Positions 62,381-64,000 of a stretch of 64,000 nucleotides of DNA are shown one piece after another. Each line of letters begins with the position of its first letter. The first letter of the stretch is position 1. The stretch lies in assembly GCF_017104565.1 (NCBI RefSeq), contig NZ_JAAGPD010000007.1:212444-276443 (forward strand). Direction: 5' to 3'. The notes under the pieces were generated by a model. It searched no databases and was not told where the DNA came from. It saw nothing but the letters and a program-made list of their open reading frames with translations. The translations under genes were made by a program, and so were the position numbers. This stretch comes from Paraburkholderia sp. Tr-20389. GTDB lineage: Bacteria > Pseudomonadota > Gammaproteobacteria > Burkholderiales > Burkholderiaceae.

Positions 62381-64000
62381 ATGAACAAGGGCATCACCAT
62401 CAAGGCACGAATTGGCCTGACGATGGCTTTTCTCGCCGCGTTGCTGGTCGCCATCGGGCTGCTCGGGTTGTTCGGCCTGAGCCGCTCCAACGATGCGCTG
62501 CGCGACGTGTTCACGAACCAGATGCCGAGCGCCGTCGATATCGGCAATGCGGAGTTGTACGCCGCGCGCGAGCGTCTCGCGCTCGACCGCGCCGCCTTCA
62601 TGATCGGCACGCCTGAGGTCGCCGCGACGCTGGAGCGTGCCCGTTCGATGCGTTCGACCTCGGACGACTGGTGGAAGCGATATCTTTCGACGCCGCGCGG
62701 CCCCGAAGAAGATCGCCTCGCGCAGGACGTCGCGGGCAAGCGCGATACGCTGCATCAGGCTATGGAAGCGTTTTACGCAATCGTTAGCGCAAACGATCAA
62801 CCGAAGGTTCTCGACGGCGCGAAGCGTCTCCAGGCGACCTACAACGACTTGTCGAACGCCGACGACGCGCTGCGCAAACTCCAGTTCGAACAGGCCAAAC
62901 AGGGCTACGAGAGCGCGCAGTCGACCTTCTCGACGTTCCGCGTGATCAGCATCGTTGCGCTCGCGGCCGGCGTGATCGCCGCGTTCTTTTCGTACGTCAC
63001 GCTGCGGGGCGCGATCGCCCGGCCGCTGTCGGAAGCGCTCGACCACTTCGATGCGATCGCGGCAGGCGATCTGCGCCGTCCCGTCGTGCCGACCTCGCGC
63101 GACGAAATGGGCCAGCTGATCGAAGGCATCGGCAAGATGCAGCGCAGCCTGACGGACACGGTCCGCACGGTGCGCTCGGGCAGCGAGTCGATCGCGACGG
63201 CCACGCGCCAGATCGCGGCGGGCAATATCGATCTGTCGTCGCGCACGGAAGAGCAGGCGTCCGCGCTGCAGGAAACGGCGTCGAGCATGGAACAGCTCAC
63301 GGGCACCGTGAAGCAGAACGCCGACAATGCCCGCCAGGCGAGCGCGCTCGCGGCGAACGCGTCGGAGATCGCCAACAAGGGCAGCTCGGTGGTCGGCCAG
63401 GTGGTCGGCACGATGGGCGACATCAACCAGAGTTCGGCGAAGATCGCGGACATCATCGCGATCATCGAAGGCATTGCTTTCCAGACCAACATCCTGGCGC
63501 TGAACGCAGCCGTCGAAGCGGCGCGCGCAGGCGAGGAAGGCCGCGGTTTCGCGGTGGTCGCGGGCGAAGTGCGCAGCCTGGCGCAGCGCTCGTCGGCGGC
63601 GGCGAAGGAAATCAAGGAGCTGATCGACACCTCCGTCGAGCGCGTCCAGGTAGGCTCGGCGCTCGTCGACGAAGCGGGCCGCACGATGACGGAGATCATC
63701 GGCGCGGTGCAGCGCGTGACGGACATCATGGGCGAAATCGCGGCGGCTTCGGAAGAGCAGAGCAGCGGCATCGACCAGGTCGCGCGCGCGGTTACGCAGA
63801 TGGACGAGGTGACGCAGCAGAATGCGGCACTCGTCGAGGAAGCGGCGGCAGCGGCATCATCGCTGGAAGAACAGGCGGCCAAGCTGCGCACGACCGTCTC
63901 GGTGTTCCAGGTCGACGAAGCGGGCGGCAGCTTCTCCGCGGCGCCTGCCAAACGCGCCGTACGTCACACGGCGCCCGTCGCCGCCCCGCGCAAGGTTGCG
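62381..64000 (+). CDS. Methyl-accepting chemotaxis protein (C-terminus beyond the window)
   Basis: At least 540 residues, open to the last base. A membrane helix (residues about 9-33) is followed by a periplasmic four-helix-bundle (TarH-like) sensor (about 35-188), a second helix (about 189-210) and a HAMP domain (ARPLSEALDHFDAIAAGDLR). The signalling hairpin tip is IIEGIAFQTNILALNAAVEA with EEGRGFAVVAGEVRSLAQRS. It resembles the Tsr/Tar family; the ligand is unknown. AGGAAG lies five to ten bases before the ATG. A sigma-28 promoter upstream fits its role in motility. Confidence 0.93.
   Translation, partial: MNKGITIKARIGLTMAFLAALLVAIGLLGLFGLSRSNDALRDVFTNQMPSAVDIGNAELYAARERLALDRAAFMIGTPEVAATLERARSMRSTSDDWWKRYLSTPRGPEEDRLAQDVAGKRDTLHQAMEAFYAIVSANDQPKVLDGAKRLQATYNDLSNADDALRKLQFEQAKQGYESAQSTFSTFRVISIVALAAGVIAAFFSYVTLRGAIARPLSEALDHFDAIAAGDLRRPVVPTSRDEMGQLIEGIGKMQRSLTDTVRTVRSGSESIATATRQIAAGNIDLSSRTEEQASALQETASSMEQLTGTVKQNADNARQASALAANASEIANKGSSVVGQVVGTMGDINQSSAKIADIIAIIEGIAFQTNILALNAAVEAARAGEEGRGFAVVAGEVRSLAQRSSAAAKEIKELIDTSVERVQVGSALVDEAGRTMTEIIGAVQRVTDIMGEIAAASEEQSSGIDQVARAVTQMDEVTQQNAALVEEAAAAASSLEEQAAKLRTTVSVFQVDEAGGSFSAAPAKRAVRHTAPVAAPRKVA

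Noticed and set aside
1-64000. CRISPR arrays, prophage, insertion sequences, tRNA or rRNA genes.
   Set aside because: No evenly spaced direct repeats, transposase, integrase or recognisable structural RNA sequence was found on either strand.

Overview
The window is 64 kb of GC-rich, densely packed bacterial chromosome. Gene content, protein character and third-position GC bias point to the Burkholderia/Paraburkholderia group of Betaproteobacteria. That placement is inferred from gene families, not from a marker gene. I see no rRNA, tRNA, insertion sequence, prophage or CRISPR array. The region looks like metabolic, transport and regulatory chromosome rather than a mobile island.

Layout. 1-5.8 kb: a partial dodecin gene diverging from a 3-hydroxyisobutyrate-dehydrogenase-type reductase, the ABC-F ATPase YbiT, an aldehyde dehydrogenase and a nitronate-monooxygenase-like flavoenzyme. 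5.9-8.3 kb: an OmpW porin, a DUF1289 protein and an Nramp metal transporter. 8.8-12.9 kb: a putrescine/polyamine ABC operon (potFGHI). 13.0-18.6 kb: a soluble chemoreceptor, a methyltransferase, and a Baeyer-Villiger monooxygenase with a decayed alpha/beta-hydrolase behind it and a divergent TetR regulator. 18.7-20.7 kb: PspA with a membrane TPR partner. 21.2-25.0 kb: a ribbon-helix-helix protein and a class A penicillin-binding protein. 25.3-32.0 kb: an RND efflux tripartite operon with its TetR regulator. 32.0-40.7 kb: a cupin, an AraC regulator, small proteins, a C45-type Ntn-hydrolase, a ClC channel, a glutathione transferase, and a YeiH transporter with divergent LysR regulator. 40.8-46.0 kb: a 2-ketogluconate operon (kguEKTD-ptxS). 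46.1-55.5 kb: a YhfC-type membrane protease, small conserved proteins, a Spy-like periplasmic protein, LysR and Lrp regulators, a saccharopine-dehydrogenase-like enzyme, a P-loop kinase, a FitAB-type toxin-antitoxin pair, CorA and an RhtB exporter. 56.0-62.1 kb: a ribose-type ABC operon (rbsBACRK). 62.4-64.0 kb: a chemoreceptor running off the end of the window.

How the parts work together. Two catabolic operons each carry their own LacI-family regulator and a matching palindrome upstream. The kgu palindrome (40773-40796) resembles the published PtxS operator, and the rbs operon has CGCAAACGTTTGCG (55941-55954). Other local switches show candidate operators: TetR/monooxygenase (17848-17880), Lrp/dehydrogenase (50227-50260) and FitAB (52366-52384). 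The terminal chemoreceptor has a convincing sigma-28 promoter (62232-62258). Most transcription units end in clear hairpin-plus-T terminators.

I found no clearly undescribed multi-gene system. The least explained items are the PspA-linked membrane TPR protein, the broken monooxygenase/hydrolase pair, the nested inverted repeats beside the penicillin-binding protein gene, and the orphan ribbon-helix-helix protein.
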